Part shown: positions 1-10,715 of the stretch, in pieces
Position numbering within the stretch: the stretch's first letter is position 1
How the letters are laid out: each line of letters opens with the position of its first letter
From: Linnemannia elongata
Taxonomy: Eukaryota; Mortierellomycota; Mortierellomycetes; Mortierellales; Mortierellaceae
NCBI GenBank assembly: GCA_036320915.1
Contig: JAXBDG010000026.1
Coordinates: forward strand, 95,356 to 159,355
Reading direction: 5' to 3'
Length of the DNA: 64,000 nucleotides
The notes under the pieces: generated by a model
The model's database searches: none
What the model was told of the DNA's origin: nothing
What the model saw: the letters and a program-made list of their open reading frames with translations, nothing else
Position numbers and translations under genes: made by a program

Positions 1-1605
1 CTATGGCATCATGCATGGCGTTGGCAGCACCCACACCTCCAGCAGGATTGAACTAAGACACAGTGCAAAAAGAGAGTATGATAAGTACGCACAATAGTTT
101 ACAGTACTGTAGCAATATGCTTACTCATTTCACAACATCATTCGTTGGCTCTACCTTATGGCATGCTAAAATGCAAAATCCATAGAAAAAGTGTATAATC
201 GGAGAACCGGGCGGAAAAGGTTAGGCACGATGAAGAAACATGCATATTTTGGTGGATACTTGCAAGTATGTGCAAATTCAAACAGAAAAATGAACATACC
301 ATCACCGATGAGAACTGTACGACAGTCGTACCAGGTCTTGAAGACTTTCTCCTCCAGCATGACCTTGGAGATCAACTCCTTAGGAGAGCGGTCGATCAAG
401 TCTTGAAGAGTGAGGATCTTGTCGCCTCCACTGATAATAGGAAAATCCTTAACTTGCTCGCACATCGCCGCAGCAGCCTCAGGTCCCCACTCTGAGTTAC
501 GAAAAGCGTCATTGTCTTTACTGGTTTCCTCATCAAGGAAGAGAATAGCACCCCAACACACAGTATTCTGGACTGTTGTTGCTGTGGACCACTAGCATGA
601 ACAATAAAACATAGATGTAGGGGTTAGGGTGGAGAGGCGAAAAAAGTAGGAGCCGGTTGGACCTATCCAAAAAAATCAGTACCTACCGTGTACATCTTGT
701 CAGTTGCGATAAAGTTGCGGAACTGAGAATTCTTGATTGCCAGATCAGGGAACTCTTCGGGAGAAAGAGGTCGAGTTTGGCCAACAAGGCGGACTGTGCT
801 GAAGGGAAGTGGGAGTGCATCAGATGCTGGGAGCTTGTTCGTCTTCTTCAGCTTTTCGTACAGTCCTTGGCGAACAGCACTGTAGGCTCCATCAGCTCCG
901 ACGAGGATGTCGCCTTCAGCTTCGCTTTTATCGCTGAAGCGAATAAGGACGCCGTTGCCGCCTTGGTCCATGGAGAGAACCTTCTTTCCCAAGTGAACGC
1001 GCTCTTTTGGAATCTGGCGGAGAAGCAAATCATAAATCTGAGGTCGAGAAACAATGTATCCGTTGGCACCATACCTATTAGGGTAGACGAGAGATGTATG
1101 TTAGTTTCTAATTGGCAAGGCGTTCTTTGTTCAAGAAGAGCGAATCAAAAAGGCACCGTTATCTTACAGTTTCGTCGTGCCCCTCGAAATCCACTGAGAA
1201 TTCGAGCTCTCTATTCTCGTTACACATCTTGATCGCAGAGACGTATTTGCCCAGGGCGAGAAACTCTTCATAAATCCCGCACTGCTTAAAGAGGTTGGCG
1301 GTGGTGCAGTTGAAGTACATCGCCGACCCTATAGCACAAAAAGAGTGTGGGTTAGATGATGGACGTTCTTCTGAGACAAATAGAGTTATCAGTGATCAAT
1401 CAATAGAGTAATCCATGAACAGGGTGTTACCAAGGGGCTTGATTTCAGCGGCACGCTCATAGATCTCGAAGGGGATATCGGCCTTGTGAAGAAGCATGCC
1501 AAGGGTCAGACCTGCCAGACCTGCGCCAACGATGAGGACCTTGGGCCGTTTGGCATACATAATAGAACGGTCATGCTTAAAGGTGACGGCGGGGTTGATC
1601 TCCAT
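1..1605 (-). CDS. FMO-1: FAD-dependent monooxygenase, 3' part outside window, frame interrupted
   Basis: FAD-binding aromatic-hydroxylase-type monooxygenase (PF01494-like); substrate unknown. By alignment with FMO-2 the exons lie near 1431-1605, 1169-1329, 688-1075, 300-591 and an 11-nt micro-exon near 155-165; exon 6 runs off the left edge. The dinucleotide-binding GxGxxG is at residues 27-32 (VGAGLAG), the DG motif GADGAYSAVR is in exon 3, and the GD motif is split by the micro-exon. One extra T near 1170-1172 relative to all other copies shifts the frame at the end of exon 2. Because the rest is essentially identical to FMO-2, a consensus error is as likely as a real mutation. It lies downstream of CRN-1 on the same strand. 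Confidence 0.85.
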
Positions 1606-3278
1606 GGTGATGACGTTTTACTTTCCTGATCTGAAGCGGCGAGATGAGAGAATGAAGGATGCCGGGAGGGAGAGTCGATGTCGTGTGGTGGGGATGATGA
1701 GCGATGGGAATGGAGAAAAAAGTAGATCAAGGAAAAAAAATGATCAACGGGGAAGAGAGATGCGGAAGGGCAAAGAAGTGGGCGTCGAGGAAAGAGGTAC
1801 ATAGGGAGGGAGAGCAAGTAGTCTCTCATGTCGCACAACGGATAGAGATGCAAAATAAAACAAACAGAGCAAAGGAGCATGGGCAAATAGACTTTTCCTA
1901 CTGTGGGACAACATAGAGTAGGGGGTGGGGCATCGACTGTGCGACGAGCTGGCTTGGTTAACCATATGAATGGTAAACGACATATTACACGAGTGCATGC
2001 GACACCAATGCTCCGGCCAGCACTCAGAGATGGATGCCTGTCTACACACCTTCCTTTGAGCAATGACTATGATACAATACAACGAATATATTAGCAACGT
2101 ATAAGGTGTTTATGTGTGTGTGTGTGTTGGAAATTGAAGCCGCTGGCTGAATCTGGGTGGTTGGGTGAATGGCAACTCTATACATTCAACTGTGATATAG
2201 ATGTCGTGTGGCGTGTCTGTCATTTGGTGGCCGCATTGCTCTCAATCCTTTTGCTTCTCTGAGCGCTCCGGTAAGACAGGCAAGAGGTCTGAAAATTTAG
2301 CAATCAGATAATTAGTTGAAAAATTCTTTGGTGTCTGGAGGTGCGCGCTGTGTGTCCGGCCACCTTCGCTTTTGTGGTAATCTTGGGGGGTGCTCCTCGA
2401 GTGCCCGTGTCTGTATTGCATAATGCCCTTCGGGTGCCCGTGCCGTCTCTTGGCGTCAACACTGCAGTCCCGTTAGCTGAGGGGAAGTTATCTGAGGGAA
2501 GGGGGAGAAGATAGGGGAGCGTCTGCTGCTGTTTTCATTTCGTTGGTCTCTCTTACCGTCTTGATTTTTTCGACGACGGGCCCGTGTGCTCTTGGCTGTT
2601 CTTGTGCACATACCAACGCCCGCTGTCTGTCTCCAGTTTTGACAGCCTCTCTTGTGCCTTAACATTTTCGGGGGCGTCCTTAAGCATGAAAGGAGGCTAA
2701 CGAGAGGATAAAGAGGCGGCCTGTGCGAAAAAAACACGTCAATATTCATGTATCTTTAGCATGCAAACGAACTTTTCAGCTGGCAGGTTAAATTCGTTCG
2801 AACCGTACTAGAATGGTACCCGCGCGGAGGAAGTTGAAAAATAAAGGAGAGGAGAACGGAAGGTCTTCATTCGCCCAACACAGTACTTGGCGTCCAATGC
2901 AGTACAGTTATAGTACAATGCAGTGGTAGAGAACAAAATACAGTTGACCAAAGAAAAGCAAGCAAGCTTTCTTGAAGCGCAAAGACGGAGAATACTCTCG
3001 AGCCAACCAACGGTTGATTAATTGATCAGTAGTTGTTGACAGCGCTGTCGATTTCCTTTACAGTAGCAACGGAGGTGACTTTTTGGTCATTGGCGATTGT
3101 TTCCCCGAACCCTGGAGCACTTGGAATGGGAAGGAGAAAAGGTACTAGTCTAGGTCAATAGAGTAAAGATGCCAGAGCTGTAAGCTCGTCTTTTGTCGCT
3201 GTAAGAGATTCGAAATTGCCACGTTAAGCACAACTCTCAAGTGGTCGAAGTCAGGTATGGGTCAGTGAGATTTTATTT
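1606..3278. other. Spacer between FMO start and CRN stop
   Basis: No convincing gene. Near the FMO start it is purine-rich on the plus strand, so pyrimidine-rich on the FMO strand, as expected for an FMO promoter and 5' leader. A short GT microsatellite lies at about 2113-2126. Small open frames here (e.g. 2456-2749 minus) have no recognisable domain and are explained by low-complexity composition. The same spacer recurs at 9044-10715, 20872-22578 and 32396-34098. It holds one copy of the 31-bp motif described separately (3000-3030). Confidence 0.7.
3000..3030. promoter_or_regulatory. Conserved 31-bp motif with near-palindromic core (site A)
   Basis: GAGCCAACCA followed by a near-palindromic TTGATTAATTGATCA core, 250 bp beyond the CRN stop. 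A close variant with a perfect palindromic core TGATCAATTGATCA lies on the other side of the CRN gene at 6666-6696. Copies of site A are at 10437-10467, 22270-22300 and 33790-33820; copies of site B are at 30018-30048 and 37234-37264. Function is unknown; a protein-binding site or the remains of an older duplication are both possible. Confidence 0.5.
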
Positions 3279-5757
3279 TCACGTCCTCTGTAAGAATTCA
3301 AGAGTCGACCCCTTCGTGCCGGCATTTTGTTGCACTGGGATCTGCAATCCAGGTGATTTGCCACCAGCTGCTGACTCCAGATCGATCTTCAGCACATACT
3401 GCCTCACACGCTGTATATCAGCAGGGACGGTACGGTAAACCTTCCCCTCAGAGGTCAAGTAGTCCTGCTTCTCGAAATCGGCATACACATGACTTGGGAC
3501 GACAAAAATAAGCCGAAGTTCGCCAAGAGGAGATATCCACCGTGCTTGAAGGAGACTGCTGATAAGCTTTGAGAGCGGTGGGCCTTTGACGGGGTGACTC
3601 TTGGATACCGTGATTTGGAATAGGTCTCTGGGAGCGAGCAGTAGATCGACACAGGGATAGTTGCAAATCTTTGGTATGCATAGTGTACCTGCCGGGACCG
3701 GAGTAATCTTGTCAAAATGCGTAACCTCTGGATTCCACGGGATATCCAAAGAAGCGAGGTCCCCAGTCAGGAGATCCCTGATTTCAAAGGTATGGCCACC
3801 TTCTCGGAAGGCACGGAGGACATATGCTTCGAACATAATACCGCTAGCGCTTCCGTTAGGTTCCGAGATGAGCCTCTCCAGCACTATCTTTTGAGCGTCC
3901 TGACTCAGTAAAGCGGCAACCTTCTCAGCGACGTATGTTGATGCCCATTCCAATCGAAAGTTGCGATGATCATTCGTGGGCCAACGGTGAATCAGACGGC
4001 TACTGAAGTCGAGCGATTCTTTCGCTTGCGAGAAGTACTGCATCAGAGTCACCGGATCCTTGACTGTCTTGAGGGCTTGTTCAAGACGCTCACATGCCGT
4101 AACCTTGGCGCTGTCAAGATCGTCGGGACTGAGTTTTAACACCTACCAAGGAAATAGGTCAAAACGTAATAGAGCATCTATTAGTACAACAGAAGTCAAG
4201 CTGGCGGTGTATTGAATACTCCCAAAAGTGAAGATGGTTCTCACAGAAAAGCGCAGTGGGTATGGCCCATAACATACCTTCATTGGCCATCGTAGGACAT
4301 ATCTCGGCACACCGCCTATCTTTGAGTAGAGCTCTTCTACCGCTTCCAAAGGAACCACCTCGAAGCTTGTAACACTGGCCCAGCACTTCTGCAAACTCTT
4401 CCAGATGCCATGGAGCCATGTAATAACGCCATGTTACCTCTTTTTCCACATCCTTAAACTGGCGGGCCTCGGAAAATAGGGTCTTTGGCGAAGCTGAAAT
4501 GACGGTCTTGGCTCGACCGAGTATTGGGTCAGGAGAGCTGTCGACAAAATACCATGTGTCGGGTAGACTGAGAAAGGGTTTAAAAGCCTCGATATTGCCG
4601 GATCGAACAGTAGAGCGCCCTCCAAAAACGTAGCATTCCGCGCTCTGTTTGGTGTGGAAAACGATAATCGGAGGGTTGTCATTGTCACTCTCGGCAAGAA
4701 GTCGGATGGCGAAGTACACTAGAAAGGCCGATTTGCCTATCCCAGATGTACCTGTAACAATGATATGCTTCTCAACCTCGTTTCCAGTGCACGGGCGATT
4801 GTTCTCAAACTTGTCGACGATTATGTCGTAAAGATCTTTGTAAGCCTCTCTGACATAAAGATCGCTTGTACCGACGACTGGAAGTAAGATGCCGCGAGGA
4901 GCCGATATCTTGTCCATGTCTTTGATGTTGGCGCCGTGCAACTCGAGGGCAGTGCGAGACAATGAGCTAAAAATGTCATCTCCAGCAATATCCTGACCAA
5001 TGGAAGCAAGCAATGAGACCCTCTCTTTCCTGCTTAGACGAGAGAGGTAAACTTGGTCATCCACCACAGCCTTCTCAGTGAGACCAGCCTCTTCAATTGC
5101 ATCCTTCAGAGTGTGCGGACGATGGCGCTTCCTGCTGGAAGAGGGTCCTGGTAAGAGAAAGGTGGCACAAGAGATGTACCAATCAAGAATATTAGCAACT
5201 TGTACAATGTCCGTGGATAATTGAATGAAAGCAAAGGGCTCCTTTAGACACAGCTGAAGACAAATATTCACCTGCATCTTCCTCACGGTCTCTTTTCGCA
5301 ACTATAGGAAATAAAAAAAAATAAAAAAAAAGTAGGTAAATAACGCAAATGGAGATCACAATAGAGTTATGCTGAGATGTTCATACGCAAGGCGTATTTG
5401 AAAGCAAAGCGCGTTTGCATTACCTGGCAAGGGTCGCTGGACAATGACGTGAATCGTGTCTTCTGGCAAATCAGCATCAAAGACCATGGAGAGCTTGTTG
5501 GTCGCCCTCAGTTTTTTTTTTCACAGGCACAGAGTCGAGCAGAACAGGAAGGTCGTTGTCGTCGTCGTCATGAATTGAGACGCGCCATAGAGTGAGCTTG
5601 TCAGCATCAACATCCTGAAAGTCGTTGGTCTTCTTGGTCCTTGATGAGCCCCTTGAGGTCGCCGATGGTCTTGGTTGACTCGATCTCAACAGGGAACGCG
5701 TTGGAGGTAGCCTCTCCATCAACGAGACAGAACAGAGTGAGGTGGATTGTCGTTCAT
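3279..5757 (-). CDS. CRN-1: Crinkler-type effector, NTPase + REase-like (type A body), frame interrupted
   Basis: Crinkler/RHS-type protein: ubiquitin-like CRN header, basic linker, P-loop NTPase and restriction-endonuclease-like C-terminus. Members of this class act in nuclei of host or competing cells in oomycetes and some fungi; the role here is inferred. Exons on the minus strand: 5424-5757, 5272-5301, 4278-5147 and 3279-4142. The header contains the FCLVDGE and LTLWRV patterns and ends in HVIVQRP just before intron 1. Walker A GTSGIGKS and a WYFVDS Walker-B-like strand lie in exon 3; the nuclease-like VDLLLAPRDLFQITVSK lies in exon 4. Exon 1 is 3 nt longer than in CRN-4 because of three separate 1-bp insertions, one right after the start codon region, and exon 3 has one extra base near 4391. 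As written the frame is broken. The C-terminus ends STLEFLQRT, longer than in CRN-3 and CRN-4. Confidence 0.8.
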
Positions 5758-6164
5758 GGCGTAGAATAAACTGAAAAATGACAGAGAGAGATGGCAAGGG
5801 CTGTAAAGAAGGCAGAATGAAAAGAAAACAAGAGAAAAGAAAGATGTGGAAAGAAAGAAAAAAGAAGGCGAGGGATAAAAAAAAAGGAAGTGGTGACGAA
5901 GGCGATGAAGGCGTGAGAATGGTGGCAAAGGAAAAGAATGGGAGGTGTGAGAAAGTTGGCGAAGGCGCTGAAGAAAAGGCGGGAGCGTAGTAAAGAAAGG
6001 AATAGTAAAGGTAGAGAAGGCAAAAAATATGAGGGCACGGGAGTGGTAAGACTATGCATCATGAAATATAACGATGACATCATCATTATATGTCACATGA
6101 CGTTAGAAAGGGGAGATTTTTTGGGGGGTATTTCCATGCTATCCTTCCGTCATTCTTCCTTCCT
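5758..6164 (-). promoter_or_regulatory. CRN upstream region: polypyrimidine leader and palindrome
   Basis: Upstream of the CRN start the minus strand is a ~230-bp pyrimidine-rich tract (about 5770-6000), typical of fungal promoters and leaders. Farther out, at 6066-6091, is an inverted repeat with 12-bp arms around CA (one mismatch in this copy, perfect in units 2-4), followed by TGACGT, which resembles a bZIP/CRE half site. In units 2 and 4 the pyrimidine tract stays open in frame with the CRN. I still place the start at the MNDNH methionine because the upstream residues are low-complexity F/S/L and the frame is not kept in all copies. Confidence 0.5.
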
Positions 6165-6382
6165 GGTCATCCGGAGGTATGCGCAGGTGCGCCTGGCGCA
6201 GATTACGGATTGTGTTTCCTCGGTTTTGCGCAGTACACTTTATCTATTCTGCTTTACTATAACGACGTAGAATACCGTGCTCGCATGAGCTACACTTAGA
6301 CTTCCGTTTTCGGATTAAAACGTTGACGTTCCAAAAAAAAAAAAAAAAAAAAAATGCTATCCTTCCGTCATTCTTCCTTCCT
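6136..6382 (+). mobile_element. 5'-truncated LINE 3'-end insertion with 29-bp target-site duplication
   Basis: A 189-bp insert (6165-6353) matches the last ~190 bp of the longer LINE at 13593-18364, with two substitutions seen, and ends in about 21 A residues. It is bounded by a 29-bp direct repeat at 6136-6164 and 6354-6382 starting ATGCTATCCTTCCGTC. Units 3 and 4 carry this target once, uninterrupted, so this is a textbook target-primed reverse-transcription insertion. It postdates the module duplication that produced this copy, or was lost from the others by conversion. Confidence 0.95.
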
Positions 6383-6967
6383 CTTCAGGTTTCTTTTTCA
6401 TACTTTTTTTCCTCTCTACCCCTTCTGCGTCCTTTCTGTACCATTTACCAGTTTCTTTTCTATCACCTTTGCCTCGATCTTTCGACCGTTGGCGCCATCG
6501 ATTTATTTTTCCTTTTATTTCTGCTGATTTCTGGTGATGATTTCTGTTGAAAGTCCGCTTGGTACGGTGCAGCAGTAGTAGTAGAGAACCCACCGCAATA
6601 CAACGAAGAAATGCAAGTAAAATTTTTCTGAAGCAGCGAAGCGCGGTAAGGTGGAATACACGATCGAGCCAACCACCGGTTGATCAATTGATCAGTGAGA
6701 CGAGATAGCCCTTCCCATGATTCTCCTCATTCTCCTCGTCGTTCCAGATTTTTTTATCAGGTGAACCCCTGTGACTTAAATTAAGCTGTATGGTTGCGTG
6801 TAAAAATGATGTAGGGGAAGCCGTTTAAGTCAGGCCTCGAGAAGTGTGTATCTGTAGTTACTGGATGAATTATTGACAATTGGTGTTTACTATGTTGTCC
6901 AGCGGATTAGGGTTTTTAAAAACAAAGCTTGCCCTCTCTCCCACACACACACTCTCTCTCGCTGTCT
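6383..6967. other. Spacer between CRN promoter and next FMO stop
   Basis: No gene supported. It holds site B of the 31-bp motif (6666-6696), a pyrimidine-rich stretch (6361-6480) and a short CA/CT microsatellite near 6943-6960 just beyond the FMO-2 stop. Near-identical copies are at 29685-30319 and 36885-37535. In unit 2 this segment is replaced by the LINE and a diverged spacer. Confidence 0.65.
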
Positions 6968-9043
6968 CTACACAACTTGGGTTGTTTTCGATGGTTCAGT
7001 CTCCTCAGGAGCCTTGATAGACAAACTAGGCTGAGGAGCAGTCTTAATAGTACCCTTGTCCTCAGCTGCTGGCAAAAAGGCAGCCTGGGGACGATTGGTG
7101 AACTGGCGACGCTCAAACTTCCGCACGACCCATGCAGGCATATTCTTCACAATATACCGGGTGGCCTTGGACGAGACAGACTATTATGTACAATAGGGAG
7201 GGACCGGGATAACATCAATAACAGAATCAATCGCTGGTCGTTGGGCCTAAATATTGCAAAATGTGATAAAAAGCGAGAAGGCCATCTCTTACCTGACCCG
7301 CCATGGTCCTAAAGGCCTTGCTATTTTCGAATGCCTTCTCAACCCAATCGATGCGCTCCTCTTGGTAGGCCTTGAATGCATCTTCAATCTCCTCCGCGAT
7401 AGGATGGAAGGGGAGTCCGTTGATGCGGTTCGCCAATGCTATGGCATCATGCATGGCGTTGGCAGCACCCACACCTCCAGCAGGATTGAACTAAGACACA
7501 GTGCAAAAAGAGAGTATGATAAGTACGCACAATAGTTTACAGTACTGTAGCAATATGCTTACTCATTTCACAACATCATTCGTTGGCTCTACCTTATGGC
7601 ATGCTAAAATGCAAAATCCATAGAAAAAGTGTATAATCGGAGAACCGGGCGGAAAAGGTTAGGCACGATGAAGAAACATGCATATTTTGGTGGATACTTG
7701 CAAGTATGTGCAAATTCAAACAGAAAAATGAACATACCATCACCGATGAGAACTGTACGACAGTCGTACCAGGTCTTGAAGACTTTCTCCTCCAGCATGA
7801 CCTTGGAGATCAACTCCTTAGGAGAGCGGTCGATCAAGTCTTGAAGAGTGAGGATCTTGTCGCCTCCACTGATAATAGGAAAATCCTTAACTTGCTCGCA
7901 CATCGCCGCAGCAGCCTCAGGTCCCCACTCTGAGTTACGAAAAGCGTCATTGTCTTTACTGGTTTCCTCATCAAGGAAGAGAATAGCACCCCAACACACA
8001 GTATTCTGGACTGTTGTTGCTGTGGACCACTAGCATGAACAATAAAACATAGATGTAGGGGTTAGGGTGGAGAGGCGAAAAAAGTAGGAGCCGGTTGGAC
8101 CTATCCAAAAAAAATCAGTACCTACCGTGTACATCTTGTCAGTTGCGATAAAGTTGCGGAACTGAGAATTCTTGATTGCCAGATCAGGGAACTCTTCGGG
8201 AGAAAGAGGTCGAGTTTGGCCAACAAGGCGGACTGTGCTGAAGGGAAGTGGGAGTGCATCAGATGCTGGGAGCTTGTTCGTCTTCTTCAGCTTTTCGTAC
8301 AGTCCTTGGCGAACAGCACTGTAGGCTCCATCAGCTCCGACGAGGATGTCGCCTTCAGCTTCGCTTTTATCGCTGAAGCGAATAAGGACGCCGTTGCCGC
8401 CTTGGTCCATGGAGAGAACCTTCTTTCCCAAGTGAACGCGCTCTTTTGGAATCTGGCGGAGAAGCAAATCATAAATCTGAGGTCGAGAAACAATGTATCC
8501 GTTGGCACCATACCTATTAGGGTAGACGAGAGATGTATGTTAGTTTCTAATTGGCAAGGCGTTCTTTGTTCAAGAAGAGCGAATCAAAAAGGCACCGTTA
8601 TCTTACAGTTCGTCGTGCCCCTCGAAATCCACTGAGAATTCGAGCTCTCTATTCTCGTTACACATCTTGATCGCAGAGACGTATTTGCCCAGGGCGAGAA
8701 ACTCTTCATAAATCCCGCACTGCTTAAAGAGGTTGGCGGTGGTGCAGTTGAAGTACATCGCCGACCCTATAGCACAAAAAGAGTGTGGGTTAGATGATGG
8801 ACGTTCTTCTGAGACAAATAGAGTTATCAGTGATCAATCAATAGAGTAATCCATGAACAGGGTGTTACCAAGGGGCTTGATTTCAGCGGCACGCTCATAG
8901 ATCTCGAAGGGGATATCGGCCTTGTGAAGAAGCATGCCAAGGGTCAGACCTGCCAGACCTGCGCCAACGATGAGGACCTTGGGCCGTTTGGCATACATAA
9001 TAGAACGGTCATGCTTAAAGGTGACGGCGGGGTTGATCTCCAT
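6968..9043 (-). CDS. FMO-2: FAD-dependent monooxygenase, intact, 478 aa
   Basis: Group A flavin monooxygenase (FAD_binding_3-like) that would use FAD and NAD(P)H to hydroxylate or epoxidise a small substrate; substrate unknown. Seven exons: 8869-9043, 8607-8766, 8126-8513, 7738-8029, 7593-7603 (11 nt), 7293-7490 and 6968-7180, all with GT-AG borders and a total length divisible by three. GxGxxG is at residues 27-32, the DG motif GADGAYSAVR at about 171-180, and the GD motif (GDACHKFNPAGG) at about 337 onward. The C-terminus has the family pattern NRPQxAFLP...APQPSLS. No signal peptide or membrane segment is seen; likely soluble. Start chosen at MEINPAV, shared with the paralogues. It lies downstream of CRN-2, same strand. 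Confidence 0.92.
7593..7603 (-). other. 11-nt micro-exon in FMO-2 (GD motif)
   Basis: Flanked by AG and GT, this exon supplies the last two bases of an Ala codon plus Cys-His-Lys, completing Gly-Asp-Ala-Cys-His-Lys across exons 4-6. The same 11-nt exon is seen in FMO-1, -3, -4, -5 (38174-38184), -6 (42836-42846), -7 (47319-47329), -8 (48945-48955) and the remnant (44346-44356). FMO-9 has it fused to the next coding bases. Confidence 0.9.
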
Positions 9044-10715
9044 GGTGATGACGTTTTACTTTCCTGATCTGAAGCGGCGAGATGAGAGAATGAAGGATGC
9101 CGGGAGGGAGAGTCGATGTCGTGTGGTGGGATGATGAGCGATGGGAATGGAGAAAAAAGTAGATCAAGGAAAAAAAATGATCAACGGGGAAGAGAGATGC
9201 GGAAGGGCAAAGAAGTGGGCGTCGAGGAAAGAGGTACATAGGGAGGGAGAGCAAGTAGTCTCTCATGTCGCACAACGGATAGAGATGCAAAATAAAACAA
9301 ACAGAGCAAAGGAGCATGGGCAAATAGACTTTTCCTACTGTGGGACAACATAGAGTAGGGGGTGGGGCATCGACTGTGCGACGAGCTGGCTTGGTTAACC
9401 ATATGAATGGTAAACGACATATTACACGAGTGCATGCGACACCAATGCTCCGGCCAGCACTCAGAGATGGATGCCTGTCTACACACCTTCCTTTGAGCAA
9501 TGACTATGATACAATACAACGAATATATTAGCAACGTATAAGGTGTTTATGTGTGTGTGTATGTTGGAAATTGAAGCCGCTGGCTGAATCTGGGTGGTTG
9601 GGTGAATGGCAACTCTATACATTCAACTGTGATATAGATGTCGTGTGGCGTGTCTGTCATTTGGTGGCCGCATTGCTCTCAATCCTTTTGCTTCTCTGAG
9701 CGCTCCGGTAAGACAGGCAAGAGGTCTGAAAATTTAGCAATCAGATAATTAGTTGAAAAATTCTTTGGTGTCTGGAGGTGCGCGCTGTGTGTCCGGCCAC
9801 CTTCGCTTTTGTGGTAATCTTGGGGGGTGCTCCTCGAGTGCCCGTGTCTGTATTGCATAATGCCCTTCGGGTGCCCGTGCCGTCTCTTGGCGTCAACACT
9901 GCAGTCCCGTTAGCTGAGGGGAAGTTATCTGAGGGAAGGGGGAGAAGATAGGGGAGCGTCTGCTGCTGTTTTCATTTCGATGGTCTCTCTTACCGTCTTG
10001 ATTTTTTCGACGACGGGCCCGTGTGCTCTTGGCTGTTCTTGTGCACATACCAACGCCCGCTGTCTGTCTCCAGTTTTGACAGCCTCTCTTGTGCCTTAAC
10101 ATTTTCGGGGGCGTCCTTAAGCATGAAAGGAGGCTAACGAGAGGATAAAGAGGCGGCCTGTGCGAAAAAAACACGTCAATATTCATGTATCTTTAGCATG
10201 CAAACGAACCTTTCAGCTGGCAGGTCAAATTCGTTCGAACCGTATTAGAATGGTACCCGCGCGGAGGAAGTTGAAAAATAAAGGAGAGGAGAACGGAAGG
10301 TCTTCATTCGCCCAACACAGTACTTGGCGTCCAATGCAGTACAGTTATAGTACAATGCAGTGGTAGAGAACAAAATACAGTTGACCAAAGAAAAGCAAGC
10401 AAGCTTTCTTGAAGCGCAAAGACGGAGAATACTCTCGAGCCAACCAACGGTTGATTAATTGATCAGTAGTTGTTGACAGCGCTGTCGATTTCCTTTACAG
10501 TAGCAACGGAGGTGACTTTTTGGTCATTGGCGATTGTTTCCCCGAACCCTGGAGCACTTGGAATGGGAAGGAGAAAAGGTACTATTCTAGGTCAATAGAG
10601 TAAAGATGCCAGAGCTGTAAGCTCGTCTTTTGTCGCTGTAAGAGATTCGAAATTGCCACGTTAAGCACAACTCTCAAGTGGTCGAAGTCAGGTATGGGTC
10701 AGTGAGATTTTATTT

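Larger units (their letters stand above)
1..6967. repeat. Tandem CRN+FMO module, unit 1 (left-truncated)
   Basis: First copy of the ~7.2-kb repeat. Base 1 matches base 7439 of unit 2, and nearly every base follows in register for more than 6 kb. It carries the 5' part of FMO-1, a ~1.67-kb spacer, CRN-1 and the CRN upstream spacer. It differs from the other units by a 189-bp LINE 3' fragment at 6165-6353 and scattered 1-bp indels. Confidence 0.95.

Noticed and set aside
657..1232. 191-codon plus-strand open frame over FMO-1 exons
   Set aside because: Antisense shadow of the conserved FMO exon 3; no domain, and the minus strand explains the conservation.
1506..2063. 185-codon minus-strand frame upstream of FMO-1 (repeated in each unit)
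   Set aside because: Another frame of exon 1 plus its leader; low-complexity and interrupted in unit 2 by a 1-bp change.
2456..2749. 97-codon minus-strand frame in each FMO-CRN spacer
   Set aside because: Conserved only because the whole module is recently duplicated; no domain and no paralogue outside the array.
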